Shown: positions 1 through 8,532 of the stretch, one piece after another | Numbering within the stretch: the first letter of the stretch is position 1 | How the letters are laid out: each line of letters starts with the position of its first letter | Origin: Terrisporobacter petrolearius | GTDB lineage: Bacteria; Bacillota; Clostridia; Peptostreptococcales; Peptostreptococcaceae | DNA: 64,000 bases | Direction: 5' to 3' | Assembly (NCBI RefSeq): GCF_020748185.1 | Contig: NZ_JAHZMO010000006.1 | Span: 96,912-160,911, forward strand | Program-made: the position numbers and the translations under genes | The notes under the pieces: generated by a model | What the model was told of the DNA's origin: nothing | The model's input: the letters and a program-made list of their open reading frames with translations, nothing else | Databases searched by the model: none

Positions 1-1
1 A

Positions 2-1036
2 ATAATATTAAATCAAAAACTATGGGAAACATCAGGTCACTGGTACAACTACAAAGAAAATATGTATACTGTTAATATAGATGAAGAATTATATGCTATA
101 AAACCAATGAACTGTCCTGGTTCATTAATATATTATAACCATAAACCTCATTCATACAAAGAATTCCCAATGAAGGTTGCTGAGCTTGGTAGAGTTCATA
201 GACATGAGTTATCAGGTGCATTACATGGATTAATGAGGGTTAGAGCATTCACTCAAGATGATGCACATATATACATGTTACCAGAACAAATAAAAGAACA
301 AATAAAAGGTGTTGTAGACTTAATAGATAGAGTGTATAAGACTTTTGGATTTGAATATCATTTAGAATTATCTACTAGACCTGAAAAATCAATGGGTACT
401 GATGAAGAGTGGGAAGTAGCAGAAAATGGATTAAGAGAAGCTTTGGAAGAGTTAAATCTACCTTATATATTAAATGAAGGAGATGGAGCATTCTATGGAC
501 CTAAGATAGACTTCCACTTAAGAGACTGTATAGGAAGAACATGGCAATGTGGAACTATCCAGTTAGATATGCAAAACCCTCAAAGATTTGATATAACTTA
601 TATGGGACAAGATGGTGAAAAACATAGACCTGTTATGATACACAGAGTTGCATTTGGAAGTATAGAAAGATTTATAGGAATATTAATAGAACAATATGCT
701 GGTAAATTCCCAGTATGGTTAGCTCCAACTCAAGTTAAAATATTACCTATATCAGACAAATACATGGACTATGCAAATGAAGTTAAAAAAGCTTTATTTG
801 ATGCAGGTGTAAGAGTTGAGATGGATGATAGAGCAGAAAAAATAGGATTTAAAATAAGAGAAGCACAACTAGAAAAAGTACCTTATATGTTAGTTGTAGG
901 AGAAAAAGAAGCTGCAGAAAACCAAGTTGCTGTTAGATCGAGAGATAAAGGCGAAATGGGAAGTATGAATTTAAATGATTTCGTATCTGTGGTAGTAAAA
1001 GAAGATGAAGAAAGAGTTAATATAGTTGAACAATAA
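2..1036 (+). CDS. thrS: Threonyl-tRNA synthetase, 3' part
   Basis: Charges tRNA-Thr with threonine in the cytoplasm. Only the last 344 codons or so are present: the reading frame is already open at base 2, and the ATG at 62 is internal, because the residues before it (LWETSGHWYNYKENMY) belong to the class II catalytic core. Zinc-site motifs are visible: the Cys of MNCPGS, the His of HRHELSGALHG and the His of HRVAFGSIERF. The last 110 residues are the anticodon-binding domain. The gene ends in a bidirectional terminator shared with the convergent protease gene. Upstream control cannot be judged from this window. Confidence 0.97.
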   Translation: MILNQKLWETSGHWYNYKENMYTVNIDEELYAIKPMNCPGSLIYYNHKPHSYKEFPMKVAELGRVHRHELSGALHGLMRVRAFTQDDAHIYMLPEQIKEQIKGVVDLIDRVYKTFGFEYHLELSTRPEKSMGTDEEWEVAENGLREALEELNLPYILNEGDGAFYGPKIDFHLRDCIGRTWQCGTIQLDMQNPQRFDITYMGQDGEKHRPVMIHRVAFGSIERFIGILIEQYAGKFPVWLAPTQVKILPISDKYMDYANEVKKALFDAGVRVEMDDRAEKIGFKIREAQLEKVPYMLVVGEKEAAENQVAVRSRDKGEMGSMNLNDFVSVVVKEDEERVNIVEQ

Positions 1037-1042
1037 TTAATA

Positions 1043-1078
1043 AAAAATAACCTAGGATTTAAATCCTAGGTTATTTTT
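1043..1078. terminator. Bidirectional intrinsic terminator
   Basis: A perfect 36-bp palindrome (core AACCTAGGATTT/AAATCCTAGGTT) is flanked by A and T runs. It lies between two convergent stop codons and can end transcription from both sides. Confidence 0.9.
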
Positions 1079-1082
1079 ATTT

Positions 1083-2483
1083 CTAGCAAGGTTCTTTTTG
1101 AATCAATGATTGCAATTCTTCTAAAGTCATAGTTTCCTTATCATATAAGTGATTAGCAACAATGTGTAAATCATTTATATTTTCTTTTAATAATTTTAAA
1201 GTTTCTTTATAGCACTGTTCAACAATTTGATTTGCTTCTTTTTGAATTTGTTGTGACATAAAAGATTTTGAGTTGCCTTCTATTGTCATAAAGCCTAATT
1301 TACTCATGCCATATTCACAAACCATTTGATCTGCAATGTCAGTAACTTTCTTTAAGTCATCTTTTGCTCCTGTAGATAAATGGTTAAATATAATTTCTTC
1401 AGCAGCTTTTCCAGCTAGTAAGATTTTGATTTTTCCTATTAATTCTTCTTTTGTGTAAATATATCTATCTTCATCTGGAAGTTGAAGCACATATCCTAGA
1501 GCTTCCCCGCGTGGAACGATAGATATTTTTTGTATAGGACAAATATTTACAATATTGCTGACTAAAGCATGGCCGGCTTCATGGTAAGAAACAATTTTCT
1601 TTTCTTTTTCAATTAATACAGAGTTCTTTTGCTCTATACCAGCAATCACTCTTTCTATTGCTTTGTCAAAGTGATAATTACTTATTTGGCTACTATTGTC
1701 TCTTACTGCAAATATAGCAGCTTCGTTAGCTATATTTGCTAAATGTGCACCATTAAAACCATGAGTTTTACGAGCTAATAATTTTAAATCAACATCTTTA
1801 TGTAATGGTTTATTATTTGTATGAACTTTTAAAATTTCATATCTACTATTATAGTTGGGAGAATTGATACGTATATGTCTATCAAATCGTCCGGGTCTTA
1901 ATAAAGCTTCGTCTAATAAATCAAGCCTATTTGTTGCACCGACTATTATAATATTATCATCTTTATTAAATCCATCCATTTCTACAAGTAGTTGATTTAG
2001 TGTTTGATCTTTTTCGTTGTTACTTTCAGAATGTCTTCTTGCTCCTATGGCATCAATTTCATCAATAAATATAATGCTTGGAGCTTCTTTTCTAGCTTTT
2101 TCGAAAAGGGTTCTTACTCTTTTGGCACCTACTCCAACGTATTTTTCAACAAATTCAGAACCTGTTACATTAAAGAAGGATGAATCTGTTTCTCCGGCAA
2201 CAGCAGATGCGAGAAGTGTCTTTCCTGTACCAGGAGGACCATAAAATAGTATTCCTTTTGGTATTTTTGCACCCATTTTCATATATTTGTCAGGAGACTT
2301 CATAAAGTCTACAACTTCGAATAATTCTTCTTTTACTTCATCAAGTCCTGCCACATCTCTAAATGTGGTTTTGGGTTTACTGCTACTATGATCTTCAGTG
2401 CAGTTTTCTTTTTCCAGTTTTGTTTGAGCAAATACAGGAACTGGATTATTGATTTTTTTCAAAAAATTATTTATAATGTTCAT
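1083..2483 (-). CDS. FtsH-type AAA metalloprotease lacking the membrane anchor
   Basis: ATP-dependent zinc protease of the FtsH family. Walker A GPPGTGKT is at residues 82-89, Walker B IIFIDE at about 137-142, and the second region of homology (LLRPGRFDR) near 195. The zinc site HEAGH is at 301-305, with the downstream Asp of GAKDDLKK as likely third ligand. At 466 aa it is about 150 residues shorter than typical FtsH. The N-terminus ([10 protein letters not shown]...) is short and polar with no transmembrane helix, so it is predicted to be soluble or peripherally recruited. The start has a good AGG-rich ribosome site on the minus strand. Substrates cannot be inferred from the sequence. It is probably a paralogue of a full-length FtsH elsewhere in the genome. 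Confidence 0.9.
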   Translation of the reverse strand: MNIINNFLKKINNPVPVFAQTKLEKENCTEDHSSSKPKTTFRDVAGLDEVKEELFEVVDFMKSPDKYMKMGAKIPKGILFYGPPGTGKTLLASAVAGETDSSFFNVTGSEFVEKYVGVGAKRVRTLFEKARKEAPSIIFIDEIDAIGARRHSESNNEKDQTLNQLLVEMDGFNKDDNIIIVGATNRLDLLDEALLRPGRFDRHIRINSPNYNSRYEILKVHTNNKPLHKDVDLKLLARKTHGFNGAHLANIANEAAIFAVRDNSSQISNYHFDKAIERVIAGIEQKNSVLIEKEKKIVSYHEAGHALVSNIVNICPIQKISIVPRGEALGYVLQLPDEDRYIYTKEELIGKIKILLAGKAAEEIIFNHLSTGAKDDLKKVTDIADQMVCEYGMSKLGFMTIEGNSKSFMSQQIQKEANQIVEQCYKETLKLLKENINDLHIVANHLYDKETMTLEELQSLIQKEPC

Positions 2484-2659
2484 ATTAAACCACCTTTGAG
2501 GGATATAATTATTACTTACTTTATATTTTCCAAAGATGTAAAAATTTATTATAAAAAATAAAAAAAATAAACTTTTACATTAACAGTATTGTCATAAAAG
2601 AGAGCTTAGAAACAGAAAAACTGTAAATTTAATATATAGAAAAAAATATAAAAAAATAG

Positions 2660-2688
2660 TTGACAAATAACTTAAAGAAGCGTATATT
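2660..2688 (+). promoter_or_regulatory. Sigma-A promoter of the infC operon
   Basis: TTGACA (2660-2665) and TATATT (2683-2688) are separated by 17 bp. Transcription would start near 2695 and read into the infC leader. Confidence 0.85.
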
Positions 2689-2694
2689 ATATGG

Positions 2695-2890
2695 AGTAGT
2701 GATTAAAACTACAAGAATAATTAGTAAAACAAGAAGAAGTCCGTTCTCGCCTTACGCCACAGGTTAGTAAGGTTAATATAAGTTTAGTTTATTCGTATTT
2801 GATAAACTAAGTGTAATTTTGACTTATATAGCGGATGATATTCAATCATTCGCTTTTTATTTTATATAAAAAATTTGGAGGTGTCCTACA
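2695..2890 (+). ncRNA. infC leader RNA, probable L20-type attenuator
   Basis: A leader of about 195 nt lies between a strong promoter and infC. It contains a GTCCGTTCTCGCC-containing segment (about 2739-2752), a hairpin around 2785-2809, and an intrinsic terminator just before the infC ribosome site. In Firmicutes the infC-rpmI-rplT operon is repressed by ribosomal protein L20, which binds such a leader and favours termination. Assignment to that family rests on position and architecture; no covariance-model match was computed. Confidence 0.7.
2830..2859 (+). terminator. Attenuator terminator in the infC leader
   Basis: AGCGGATGAT and ATCATTCGCT form a 10-bp stem with a short loop, followed by TTTTT. 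It sits 30 nt before the infC start, inside the leader, so read-through is likely regulated. Confidence 0.8.
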
Positions 2891-3400
2891 ATTAGCAAAG
2901 AATTATCAATCAATGATCAAATAAGAGATAAGGAATTAAGAGTTCTTTCAGAAACTGGAGAGCAGTTAGGTATTATGTCTTCTAGGGAAGCCCAAGCTAT
3001 AGCAAATAGCAAAAATTTAGATTTAGTGAAGATATCACCAAATGCTAACCCACCTGTTTGTAAAATGATGGACTATGGTAAGCATAAGTATGAACAATCT
3101 AGAAAAGAAAAAGAAGCTAGAAAAAATCAAAAAACTATAACAGTTAAAGAAATAAGACTTAGACCAGGTATTGAGGCTAATGATTTAAATACAAAAGCTA
3201 ATAATGCTATAAAATTCCTTAAAAAAGGAGATAAAGTAAAAGTTGAACTTCGTTTTAGAGGAAGAGAACTTGGACATAAAGATATTGGTAAAGAAGTTAT
3301 GCTTAAATTTATTGATATAGTTAAAGAGTTTGGAGAACCAACAAAAGCCCCTGCATTTGAAGGGAATAACATGGTTGTAATTATAGATCCAAAAAAATAG
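2891..3400 (+). CDS. infC: Translation initiation factor IF-3 (AUU start)
   Basis: IF-3 binds the 30S subunit and polices initiator tRNA and start-codon choice. The frame is open well upstream of the first ATG (2975), and the residues encoded there (SKELSINDQIRDKELRV) are typical of the IF-3 N-domain. The only well-placed start is ATT at 2891, seven bases after a GGAGGTG ribosome site (2877-2883). This gives 169 aa, the usual family length. AUU starts are known for infC in other bacteria, where IF-3 represses its own translation by rejecting the codon; the same autocontrol is inferred here on top of the leader attenuator. First gene of infC-rpmI-rplT. Confidence 0.93.
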   Translation: MSKELSINDQIRDKELRVLSETGEQLGIMSSREAQAIANSKNLDLVKISPNANPPVCKMMDYGKHKYEQSRKEKEARKNQKTITVKEIRLRPGIEANDLNTKANNAIKFLKKGDKVKVELRFRGRELGHKDIGKEVMLKFIDIVKEFGEPTKAPAFEGNNMVVIIDPKK

Positions 3401-3427
3401 ATGATTAACTGAGAGGAGGAATTTATC

Positions 3428-3622
3428 ATGCCAAAAATGAAAACTCATAGAGGAGCAGCTAAAAGATTTAAGAAAACTGGAAGCGGAAAATTAAAGAGAG
3501 CTAAAGCTTTCAAAAGTCATATATTAACTAAGAAATCAGCTAAAACTAAAATGAACTTAAGACAATCTGCTATAGTTACTAAAGGTGATGCTGAAAGAAT
3601 AGCACAATTATTACCATACTAA
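3428..3622 (+). CDS. rpmI: Ribosomal protein bL35
   Basis: A 64-residue, very basic protein ([21 protein letters not shown]) with the length and N-terminal signature of bL35, a component of the 50S subunit. It follows infC after 27 bp, with its own GAGAGGAGG ribosome site, in the conserved infC-rpmI-rplT order. Confidence 0.98.
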   Translation: MPKMKTHRGAAKRFKKTGSGKLKRAKAFKSHILTKKSAKTKMNLRQSAIVTKGDAERIAQLLPY

Positions 3623-3696
3623 GAAGTAATTAATTAAACTTAAGTAATAGAATCGAAAAAAAGACAACACACATAAGAATAAAGGAGGTCATGAAC

Positions 3697-4053
3697 ATGG
3701 CAAGAGTAAAAAAAGCGATGAACGCTCGTAAGAAGCATAAAAAAGTGTTAAAACTTGCAAAAGGATTCAGAGGATCTAGAAGCAAATTATATAGACCAGC
3801 TAACAATTTCGTAATGAAAGCATTAAAGAATGCTTATATAGGTAGAAAATTAAAGAAGAGAGACTTCAGAAAACTTTGGATACAAAGAATAAATGCAGCT
3901 GCTAGAATGAATGGAATATCTTATTCAAGATTAATGAATGGATTAAAATTAGCAGGTGTTGAAGTTAACAGAAAAATGTTATCTGAAATGGCAATAAATG
4001 ATCCACAAGGATTTACTAAATTAGTAGAAGTTGCTAAAGCTAAATTAGCTTAA
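3697..4053 (+). CDS. rplT: Ribosomal protein bL20
   Basis: bL20 binds 23S rRNA early in 50S assembly and, in Firmicutes, represses its own operon through the leader RNA. The protein ([16 protein letters not shown]..., 118 aa) has the family length. An ATG two codons earlier (3691) lies only 2 bp from the GGAGG site at 3684-3688. The ATG at 3697 has the normal spacing of 8 and matches the family start, so it is chosen. Last gene of the operon, followed by a terminator. Confidence 0.97.
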   Translation: MARVKKAMNARKKHKKVLKLAKGFRGSRSKLYRPANNFVMKALKNAYIGRKLKKRDFRKLWIQRINAAARMNGISYSRLMNGLKLAGVEVNRKMLSEMAINDPQGFTKLVEVAKAKLA

Positions 4054-4078
4054 TAGTTTCATATTATAATGAATGCTA

Positions 4079-4119
4079 AGCATCTATAAAAGACAATAGT
4101 CGTTTATAGGTGCTTTTTT
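4079..4119 (+). terminator. Terminator of the infC operon
   Basis: AGCATCTATAAA and TTTATAGGTGCT form a stem with one G-T pair, followed by a T run, 25 bp after the rplT stop. Confidence 0.88.
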
Positions 4120-4260
4120 GTATAGATATATTAAATTGCTCGAATAATAATATAAAAGGTTAAAAATAATTAATATGGTATAGTGTTGTTATTAACTAGT
4201 AATTGTTTTATAATAATGTGATAGTTGAAATTCTTATAAATGAAGGAGGGGTAGACAGAA

Positions 4261-5637
4261 TTGAAAACCATGCTAAAAAAACTACTTATAAAAGCAAATA
4301 CTATGGAACCAGCACAAGTAATGGTTATAGGATTTGGGGTAGTAATATTATTTGGTGGACTTATATTAAATTTACCCATAGCTGCAAAGAGTGGTAAGAG
4401 TGTCGGACTTTTAAATGCATTATTTACATCCACTTCTGCTGTATGTGTTACAGGATTGATTGTAGTAGATACGAGCACTTACTGGAATGAATTTGGGCAA
4501 CTTGTTATAATAAGCTTAATTCAAATTGGTGGATTAGGATTTATGACCATGGCAACGATGTTTTCTCTATTAACAGGAAAGAAAATAAATTTAAGAGAAA
4601 GATTACTAATACAAGAATCACTAAATCAAAGAGACTTATCAGGTCTTGTAAAACTTACGAGATACATAATTATGATGACCTTCGCTATTGAAGGTACAGG
4701 AGCTTTATTGCTATCCATGGTATTTATACCTAAGTTAGGATTAATAAAAGGTATATGGTACAGTGTATTTCATTCAATATCAGCATTTTGTAATGCGGGC
4801 TTCGACCTAATGAGTCCAATATCGGGTGAATATTCATCTTTAACGTATTTTGTTAATAATTCATTAATAAACCTTGTAATTTGTGGATTAATTATCCTTG
4901 GAGGGATAGGTTTTCCTGTTTTATTAGATGTAATAAATAATAAAAAATACTCTAAATTAAACGTACATTCTAAAATAGTTATAAACACTACTGCAATACT
5001 TATTGCCATAGGTTTTTTATTTATATTTATTGTAGAGTTTAATAATAAAGGAAGTCTAGGTGGACTTAACATGAAGGAAAAATTATTATCCTCATTATTC
5101 CAATCAGTAACACTTAGAACAGCTGGATACAGTACTATAGATTTAACATTACTAAAAGAAAGCACGCTGTTTTTAATGATAATTTTAATGCTTATAGGTG
5201 CATCTCCAGCATCAACAGGTGGAGGTCTGAAGACAACTACTGTTGCTACTTTATTTTTAACAGTGAAATCATTTATTTTAGGCAAAGAAGATATAGAAGT
5301 TTATCAAAGAAGAATAAGTAGCACAACAGTTAGAAAATCCTTAGGTATTTTCTTTATAGGTGTATTTGTGGCATTATTTGGAACATTAACGCTTACTATA
5401 GTAAGTCCAGGATTTTCACTGCTTGAATCAGCTTTTGAAGTAGTATCTGCATTTGCTACAGTAGGATTAAGTCTAGGAGGATCTCCTACACTAACATCAT
5501 TTGGAAAAATAATAATAATGATATTAATGTTTTCAGGAAGAGTAGGGTCTCTTACTATTTTCATAGCATTACTTTCTAGAAGTAAAAAAATAAAATCAAA
5601 AGTTAGATATGCAGAAGGAAAGATAATAGTAGGATAA
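4261..5637 (+). CDS. ktrB: Potassium uptake channel subunit KtrB/TrkH
   Basis: Membrane pore of a Ktr/Trk potassium uptake system, a polytopic protein of 458 aa with the four-fold repeated pore architecture of the family. Selectivity-filter-like segments are visible (TSAVCVTGL, SAFCNAGFD, TLRTAGYST, FATVGLSLG). A TTG start at 4261 is favoured because it lies 10 bp from the GGAGGG site; the next ATG (4270) is too far away. The RCK subunit gene follows 29 bp later, so the two probably form one complex. No cyclic-di-AMP riboswitch-like leader was recognised upstream. Confidence 0.93.
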   Translation: MKTMLKKLLIKANTMEPAQVMVIGFGVVILFGGLILNLPIAAKSGKSVGLLNALFTSTSAVCVTGLIVVDTSTYWNEFGQLVIISLIQIGGLGFMTMATMFSLLTGKKINLRERLLIQESLNQRDLSGLVKLTRYIIMMTFAIEGTGALLLSMVFIPKLGLIKGIWYSVFHSISAFCNAGFDLMSPISGEYSSLTYFVNNSLINLVICGLIILGGIGFPVLLDVINNKKYSKLNVHSKIVINTTAILIAIGFLFIFIVEFNNKGSLGGLNMKEKLLSSLFQSVTLRTAGYSTIDLTLLKESTLFLMIILMLIGASPASTGGGLKTTTVATLFLTVKSFILGKEDIEVYQRRISSTTVRKSLGIFFIGVFVALFGTLTLTIVSPGFSLLESAFEVVSAFATVGLSLGGSPTLTSFGKIIIMILMFSGRVGSLTIFIALLSRSKKIKSKVRYAEGKIIVG

Positions 5638-5666
5638 TAATTATAAGCTTGAAAGGATGAAAAGTT

Positions 5667-6329
5667 ATGAAACAATATATAGTTATAGGGTGTGGAAGGT
5701 TTGGTTCATCCCTTGCCACAACTATGAATTTATTAGGCCATCAAGTTATGGCTATAGATAAAAGTGAAGAGATAATTCAAAATCTATCGGATAAAGTTAC
5801 TCATGTAGCAGCAGTAGACGTTACGGATGAATATGCTTTAAGATCTTTAGGGTTAGGTAATTTTGATGTGGCTATAATAGCAATAGGATCAGATATAAGA
5901 GCATCTATAATGGCTACTCTTATAGCAAAGGAAATGGGTGTAGAGCAAGTAGTATGTAAGGCTAAAGATGAGTTACAAGCTAAAGTTTTATACAAAATAG
6001 GTGCAGACAGAGTTGTATTCCCAGAACGAGATATGGGAATACGAGTTGCTCATAACTTAGTATCAGATAATATATTGGACCATATAGAATTAGATCCAGA
6101 ATACTCTATAATGGAAATTGTAACACCTAATAAATGGATAAGTAAAACTCTAGTAGAACTTGACTTAAGAGCAAAATACGAAATTACAATATTGGCTATT
6201 AAAGATGGAGACAACATAAATGTTATTCCTTCACCTCAAGAGCAATTGCAAGAAAATAGCATCTTAGTAGTAATAGGAAAAAATAGTAATATAAGTGCTA
6301 TTGTTGCTAAAGACAAAAATTCAAAATAG
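5667..6329 (+). CDS. ktrA: Potassium uptake regulatory subunit KtrA (RCK)
   Basis: Cytoplasmic gating subunit of the Ktr system. The N-terminal half is a Rossmann RCK_N domain with the dinucleotide motif GCGRFGSSLA (residues 8-17) and an acidic residue ending beta-2 (MAIDKSEE). The C-terminal part (about 135-215) is an RCK_C domain, the usual site for cyclic-di-AMP in Firmicutes. The length of 220 aa is standard. It is cotranscribed with ktrB upstream, and the RNA methylase gene follows after 11 bp. Confidence 0.93.
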   Translation: MKQYIVIGCGRFGSSLATTMNLLGHQVMAIDKSEEIIQNLSDKVTHVAAVDVTDEYALRSLGLGNFDVAIIAIGSDIRASIMATLIAKEMGVEQVVCKAKDELQAKVLYKIGADRVVFPERDMGIRVAHNLVSDNILDHIELDPEYSIMEIVTPNKWISKTLVELDLRAKYEITILAIKDGDNINVIPSPQEQLQENSILVVIGKNSNISAIVAKDKNSK

Positions 6330-6340
6330 GAGAATATAAA

Positions 6341-7138
6341 ATGCCTATAAATATAAGTAGTAAAGATAATGAAAAAGTTAAGTATACAAAATCATTATTA
6401 AAAAGTAAAAATAGACAAAAAGAATCAAAGTATATAATAGAAGGATATAGAATTCTAACTTTAGCAATAGAATGTAACGCAGATTTAGATTATGTATTTA
6501 TAAATGAAATTTTTGAAGAAAAAAAAGAATATAAAAACTTTTTGAATATATTAGAAGAAAAGAATATTAAAGTATTTAAAACTACTAATAAAATATTTAA
6601 AGAGTTGGTAGATACAGAAAATACACAAGGTATTTTAGGTGTGATTAGGTTTAGAGAGAAAAAAATTGAGCATAATATTAATCATGAAGATAAGTTTGTA
6701 TTAATATTAGATAGAATACAAGATCCAGGCAATATGGGAACAATAATAAGAACAGCGGATGCAGCAGGTGTAGATACAATAATTGCATTAAAAGGTTGTG
6801 TAGATATATACAATCCAAAAGTAATCCGATCAACAATGGGTTCCATTTTTGACATGAAAATCATACATTGTACTCAAGAAGAATGTTTACAAGAATTAAA
6901 ATCAAAGGATTTTAGAATAGTTTCTAGCTACCTTAATACTGACAATTACTATCACGAAACAAAATACTATGAGAGAACAGCCTTAGTAATAGGTAATGAA
7001 GCTAATGGAGTTAATGATGAATTAATTAATCAATCAGATATATTAGTAAAAATACCTATTTATGGAAAAGCAGAATCCTTAAATGCTGCTATTTCGTCAG
7101 CCATATTAATGTATGAAATTAAAAAAAGTTTAACTTAA
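6341..7138 (+). CDS. SpoU-family RNA 2'-O-methyltransferase
   Basis: A SAM-dependent ribose methylase with a trefoil-knot SPOUT fold. The N-terminal substrate-binding domain (about 1-100) is followed by the catalytic domain with the three family motifs: DRIQDPGNMGTIIRTADA (about 123-140), the GNEANGV turn, and the knot motif IPIYGKAESLNAA near the C-terminus. The length of 265 aa fits RlmB/TsnR/YsgA-type enzymes. Position upstream of pheS matches ysgA of Bacillus. The exact modified nucleotide (rRNA or tRNA) cannot be told from sequence. Confidence 0.88.
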   Translation: MPINISSKDNEKVKYTKSLLKSKNRQKESKYIIEGYRILTLAIECNADLDYVFINEIFEEKKEYKNFLNILEEKNIKVFKTTNKIFKELVDTENTQGILGVIRFREKKIEHNINHEDKFVLILDRIQDPGNMGTIIRTADAAGVDTIIALKGCVDIYNPKVIRSTMGSIFDMKIIHCTQEECLQELKSKDFRIVSSYLNTDNYYHETKYYERTALVIGNEANGVNDELINQSDILVKIPIYGKAESLNAAISSAILMYEIKKSLT

Positions 7139-7142
7139 TATG

Positions 7143-7172
7143 TTGAAAATACAATATTAAGTATGTTATAAT
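7143..7172 (+). promoter_or_regulatory. Promoter of the pheST T-box transcript
   Basis: TTGAAA (7143-7148) and TATAAT (7167-7172) with 18 bp spacing; start expected near 7179. Confidence 0.7.
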
Positions 7173-7178
7173 TGTACA

Positions 7179-7447
7179 AAAACTATATATAAAAAAGCTA
7201 TGATAGAGAAAAGTATTATAATTTAACTTAGGCAAGAGAAAAATACATCTGCTGTGAGTATTTACTAAGTATTTATAAGAAGTTCACTCTGGAGCATTAA
7301 AGCTGAACAGAAATCAGTAGGCTTTAACGTTGAACGCGTTAAGTTTTGTTGAGTGGTTTATTAATATTTTTATATTATTAAACTACTAGGGTGGTACCGC
7401 GAATAACAGTCTTTCGTCCCTAGATAGGGATGAAGGGCTTTTTTTAT
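7179..7447 (+). ncRNA. T-box leader, Phe specifier
   Basis: tRNA-sensing leader controlling pheST. The T-box sequence AGGGTGGTACCGCG is at 7388-7401 and the terminator at 7409-7446. The specifier is probably TTC (7283-7285): it sits in GAA-G-TTC-A just before the CTCT side of the lower stem, which could pair with AGAG at about 7235-7238. TTC matches the downstream Phe-tRNA synthetase genes. Uncharged tRNA-Phe should stabilise the antiterminator and allow read-through. Confidence 0.92.
7409..7446 (+). terminator. T-box regulated terminator before pheS
   Basis: AGTCTTTCGTCCCTA pairs with TAGGGATGAAGGGCT and is followed by a run of T. It competes with the antiterminator formed by the T-box sequence. 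Confidence 0.9.
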
Positions 7448-7494
7448 TGCAAGGAAAGTAAAATATTATGAAAATATATGAAAGGGTGAAAAAA

Positions 7495-8514
7495 GTGAAA
7501 GAACAATTGATAAGCTTAAAAGAAAGAGCCTTAAGTGAAATTAAAGTGGCTTGTTCAATGGAAGAATTAGATAGCCTTAGAGTAAAGTACTCTGGTAAAA
7601 AGGGTGAACTTACTGCAATATTAAAAGGTATGGGTAAATTATCTGCTGAGGAAAGACCAGAAATAGGCAAAATAGCAAATGAAGTAAGAGAAGCTATAGA
7701 AAATGAAATAAATACAAAAAAAGAAGAGATTAAAAAAATTGATTTAAACAAAAAGTTAGCTGAGGAAGTAATAGATGTTACTATGCCAGGAAAAACTTTT
7801 AAAGTTGGGAAAAGACATCCAATAACTCAAATAATAGACGAAGTTACTGAAATATTTATGGGAATAGGATTCTCAGTAGCAGAAGGTCCAGAAGTTGAAA
7901 CAGTAGAAAATAACTTCGATGCACTAAATGCACCTAAGAATCACCCTTCAAGAGATATAACAGATACATTCTATTTTAATGATGAATTGTTACTTAGAAC
8001 TCAAACGTCTCCAGTTCAAGTTAGAACAATGAGAAGTGAAGAATTACCAATAAAAATAATATCTCCAGGTAGATGTTTCAGAAATGATTCATTAGATGCA
8101 ACCCATTCACCAATGTTCCACCAAATAGAGGGATTAGTGGTTGGAAAAGACATAACTATGGCTCAATTCAAAGGAACTTTAGAGTTGTTTGTTAAGAAGT
8201 TATTTGGAGACAATACAAAAACAAAATTTAGACCACACAACTTCCCATTCACAGAACCAAGTGCAGAAATAGACGTTACTTGCTTCAAATGTGGAGGCAA
8301 GGGATGTCAAATGTGTAAAGGGGAAGGTTGGATAGAAATACTAGGAGCAGGTATGGTTCATCCAAACGTACTTAGAAACTGTGGAATAGACCCAGAAGTT
8401 TATAGTGGATTTGCTTTCGGTATGGGTGTTGAAAGACTTGCAATGCTTAAATACGAAATTGATGATATAAGACTGTTAGTTGAAAATGATATAAGATTTT
8501 TAGATCAATTTTAA
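7495..8514 (+). CDS. pheS: Phenylalanyl-tRNA synthetase alpha subunit
   Basis: Catalytic class II subunit of the alpha2-beta2 enzyme that charges tRNA-Phe. An N-terminal coiled coil is followed by motif 2 ([17 protein letters not shown]), a Cys-rich knuckle ([14 protein letters not shown]) and motif 3 ([14 protein letters not shown]). I chose the GTG at 7495, which lies 6 bp after AAAGGGTG and gives the family start ([10 protein letters not shown]) and a length of 339 aa. An in-frame ATG at 7468 would add nine residues and cannot be excluded. The beta subunit gene follows after 18 bp. Controlled by the T-box leader. Confidence 0.95.
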   Translation: MKEQLISLKERALSEIKVACSMEELDSLRVKYSGKKGELTAILKGMGKLSAEERPEIGKIANEVREAIENEINTKKEEIKKIDLNKKLAEEVIDVTMPGKTFKVGKRHPITQIIDEVTEIFMGIGFSVAEGPEVETVENNFDALNAPKNHPSRDITDTFYFNDELLLRTQTSPVQVRTMRSEELPIKIISPGRCFRNDSLDATHSPMFHQIEGLVVGKDITMAQFKGTLELFVKKLFGDNTKTKFRPHNFPFTEPSAEIDVTCFKCGGKGCQMCKGEGWIEILGAGMVHPNVLRNCGIDPEVYSGFAFGMGVERLAMLKYEIDDIRLLVENDIRFLDQF

Positions 8515-8532
8515 TAAAAGGAGGAAAATAAA

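Noticed and set aside
4203..4397. Frame overlapping the start of ktrB
   Set aside because: Wrong frame within ktrB, and its start has no ribosome site.
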